Source of the DNA: Cardinalis cardinalis
Taxonomy: Eukaryota; Chordata; Aves; Passeriformes; Cardinalidae
Direction: 5' to 3'
Assembly (NCBI GenBank): GCA_014549065.1
Contig: JACDOX010000034.1
Location: 3,701,191-3,765,190, forward strand
Length of the DNA: 64,000 bases
How positions within the stretch are numbered: the stretch's first letter is position 1; each line of letters opens with the position of its first letter. The position numbers and the translations under genes are program-made. Below, in pieces: positions 62,926 through 64,000 of the stretch. The notes under the pieces were generated by a model. The model was not told the origin of the DNA. It was given only the letters and a program-made list of their open reading frames with translations, and made no database searches.

Positions 62926-64000
62926 AGTTGTGTTTTAAATGTGTTTGTGCATTCCAAACTGAAAAATTAAATTTTAATGCACAGGAAACAAGCTGATCCA
63001 CTAACTGAAAATTGGTGCAGCCAGGGTTGCTATGAGATTGCATCCTTTTTCTCATCTACCTCTGGGATGAAATAGAGAGGCAAAAGATGTTTTCAAGGGT
63101 TTAAATGCATACAAGTGCTGCANGCAGTAGGTGCAAAGCAATTTGACCTCTGGTCCTTCAAGGTAAATGAAAAGTGATGTATCAGCCTGTGTAACCTGTA
63201 AGGACTCTTTCCACTACCCACACCAACCTGATGCAATGTCACAGTTTTGATACCTTAAATCTTCTGTTAAATTTGTTTGAAATGGTCCTAATACTGCATA
63301 AGTGATTAGTGAGGAGACAAATAAATAGGCAAATGAAGATTAAACAAAAGGACAGAGATCTTGACTCTGTAAGCTTTACTCCTTTTGTTTTTTTCAGAAT
63401 TTGCTGTGAAGTGGAATAACCCCTTTCCAGTGAGATCCATAGCTTTATAATGTACTTTCTCTACTGATGTATTAGGAAGTACATTACATTCAGTCCCTGA
63501 ATTACTATGCTTTTTAGATGCTAAGGAGACTTGAAGAGAACAAAGTTAGCTGCCTCATTTGTCATGTCTTTCTTCCATTACAACCTGTTTGCTGCTACCC
63601 ATCTGTCATCCACATGAAAAAGAAACTCCTTATTAGTCTCTTAAATCTGCCCTGAAACACCAAAAATGAGACCTGCAAGGACAAAAAGAAATTTACTATT
63701 GTGCATAATCTGGGATGCCAGAGAGTCTGGAAACTCCAGAGTCAAGGCGTGCTCCTTTCCAAGGTCTGAATTTCCTCTCCCAGTCATAAACCTCCCAAGG
63801 TAACAGAAGAGCTGACAATATCAGATGACAAAATAGTTGTCCCTGGAAGGCCCATAAGGAAGAGAAAACTGTATCAGAGAAAGGTAGGGCTGTTACTGGC
63901 TTTATGAAGAAGACAGACCTTCCTGTTGAAAGCAAGTAGTCTGTAAGCTGTCGTGTTCTCTGAAACACCGCCGTGCGAGTTCATTAATGTCTACCTGTCC
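62926..64000. other. Unique non-coding sequence
   Basis: No gene or repeat family recognised to the end of the window. One N occurs at 63123. Confidence 0.5.

Overview
This 64 kb window reads as non-coding DNA from a bird, most likely a passerine-type draft assembly. The evidence is the repeats: CR1 LINE copies in both orientations, some ending in the avian CR1 3' octamer tail (variants of ATTCTATG), one LTR closely resembling a common avian endogenous retrovirus LTR, a second TG...CA LTR candidate, and a GC-richer avian interspersed repeat. The sequence is AT-rich with few CpGs, lacks mammalian Alu/L1-type repeats, and has no bacterial gene density. No protein-coding exon, tRNA, rRNA or CRISPR array can be supported. 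The longest open frames are either low-complexity repeat translations or of a length expected by chance. The window is best read as a gene desert or the inside of a very large intron.

Layout: 1-1.3 kb unannotated; 1.3-3.7 kb a long decayed plus-strand CR1 with a minus-strand CR1 3' end nested in it; 3.7-9.6 kb unannotated apart from a 19-bp palindrome; 9.6-10.0 kb an ancient minus-strand CR1 3' end; 10-18.1 kb unannotated apart from a weak candidate ancient palindromic element near 14.3 kb; 18.1-19.1 kb a hairpin, a 39-bp imperfect duplication and a solo LTR; 21.7 kb a short CR1 tail; 22.9-23.7 kb an avian interspersed repeat followed by a second solo LTR; 24.5-24.9 kb a plus-strand CR1 3' end; 25.25 kb a perfect 25-bp tandem duplication; 34.8-35.8 kb an ancient minus-strand CR1 reverse-transcriptase fragment; 42.3 kb an AACC microsatellite, then a GC-richer block; 43.2-43.7 kb a minus-strand CR1; 47.8 kb a perfect 18-bp-arm inverted repeat; 49.9-50.2 kb a 270-N assembly gap abutting a CCTTC array; 53.9 kb a possible CR1 RT relic; 56.9 kb a TCTTCC array; 58.0 and 62.8 kb two further ancient CR1 relics.

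There is no gene network here. The structure is layered transposon insertion: very old CR1 relics that have lost catalytic residues, CR1s with recognisable 3' ends, and solo LTRs, in otherwise unique AT-rich sequence. A second large-scale signal is the density of isolated single Ns. It is about one per 340 bp before the assembly gap, highest around 15-21 kb, and about one per 2.8 kb after it. This could be masked heterozygosity or an assembly effect. I did not find an undescribed biological system. The most checkable curiosities are the inverted repeats, the N-density change, the second LTR with its possible decayed target-site duplication, and the paired octamer motifs. Family assignments rest on recognising consensus-like text by eye, and repeat boundaries are approximate unless stated.
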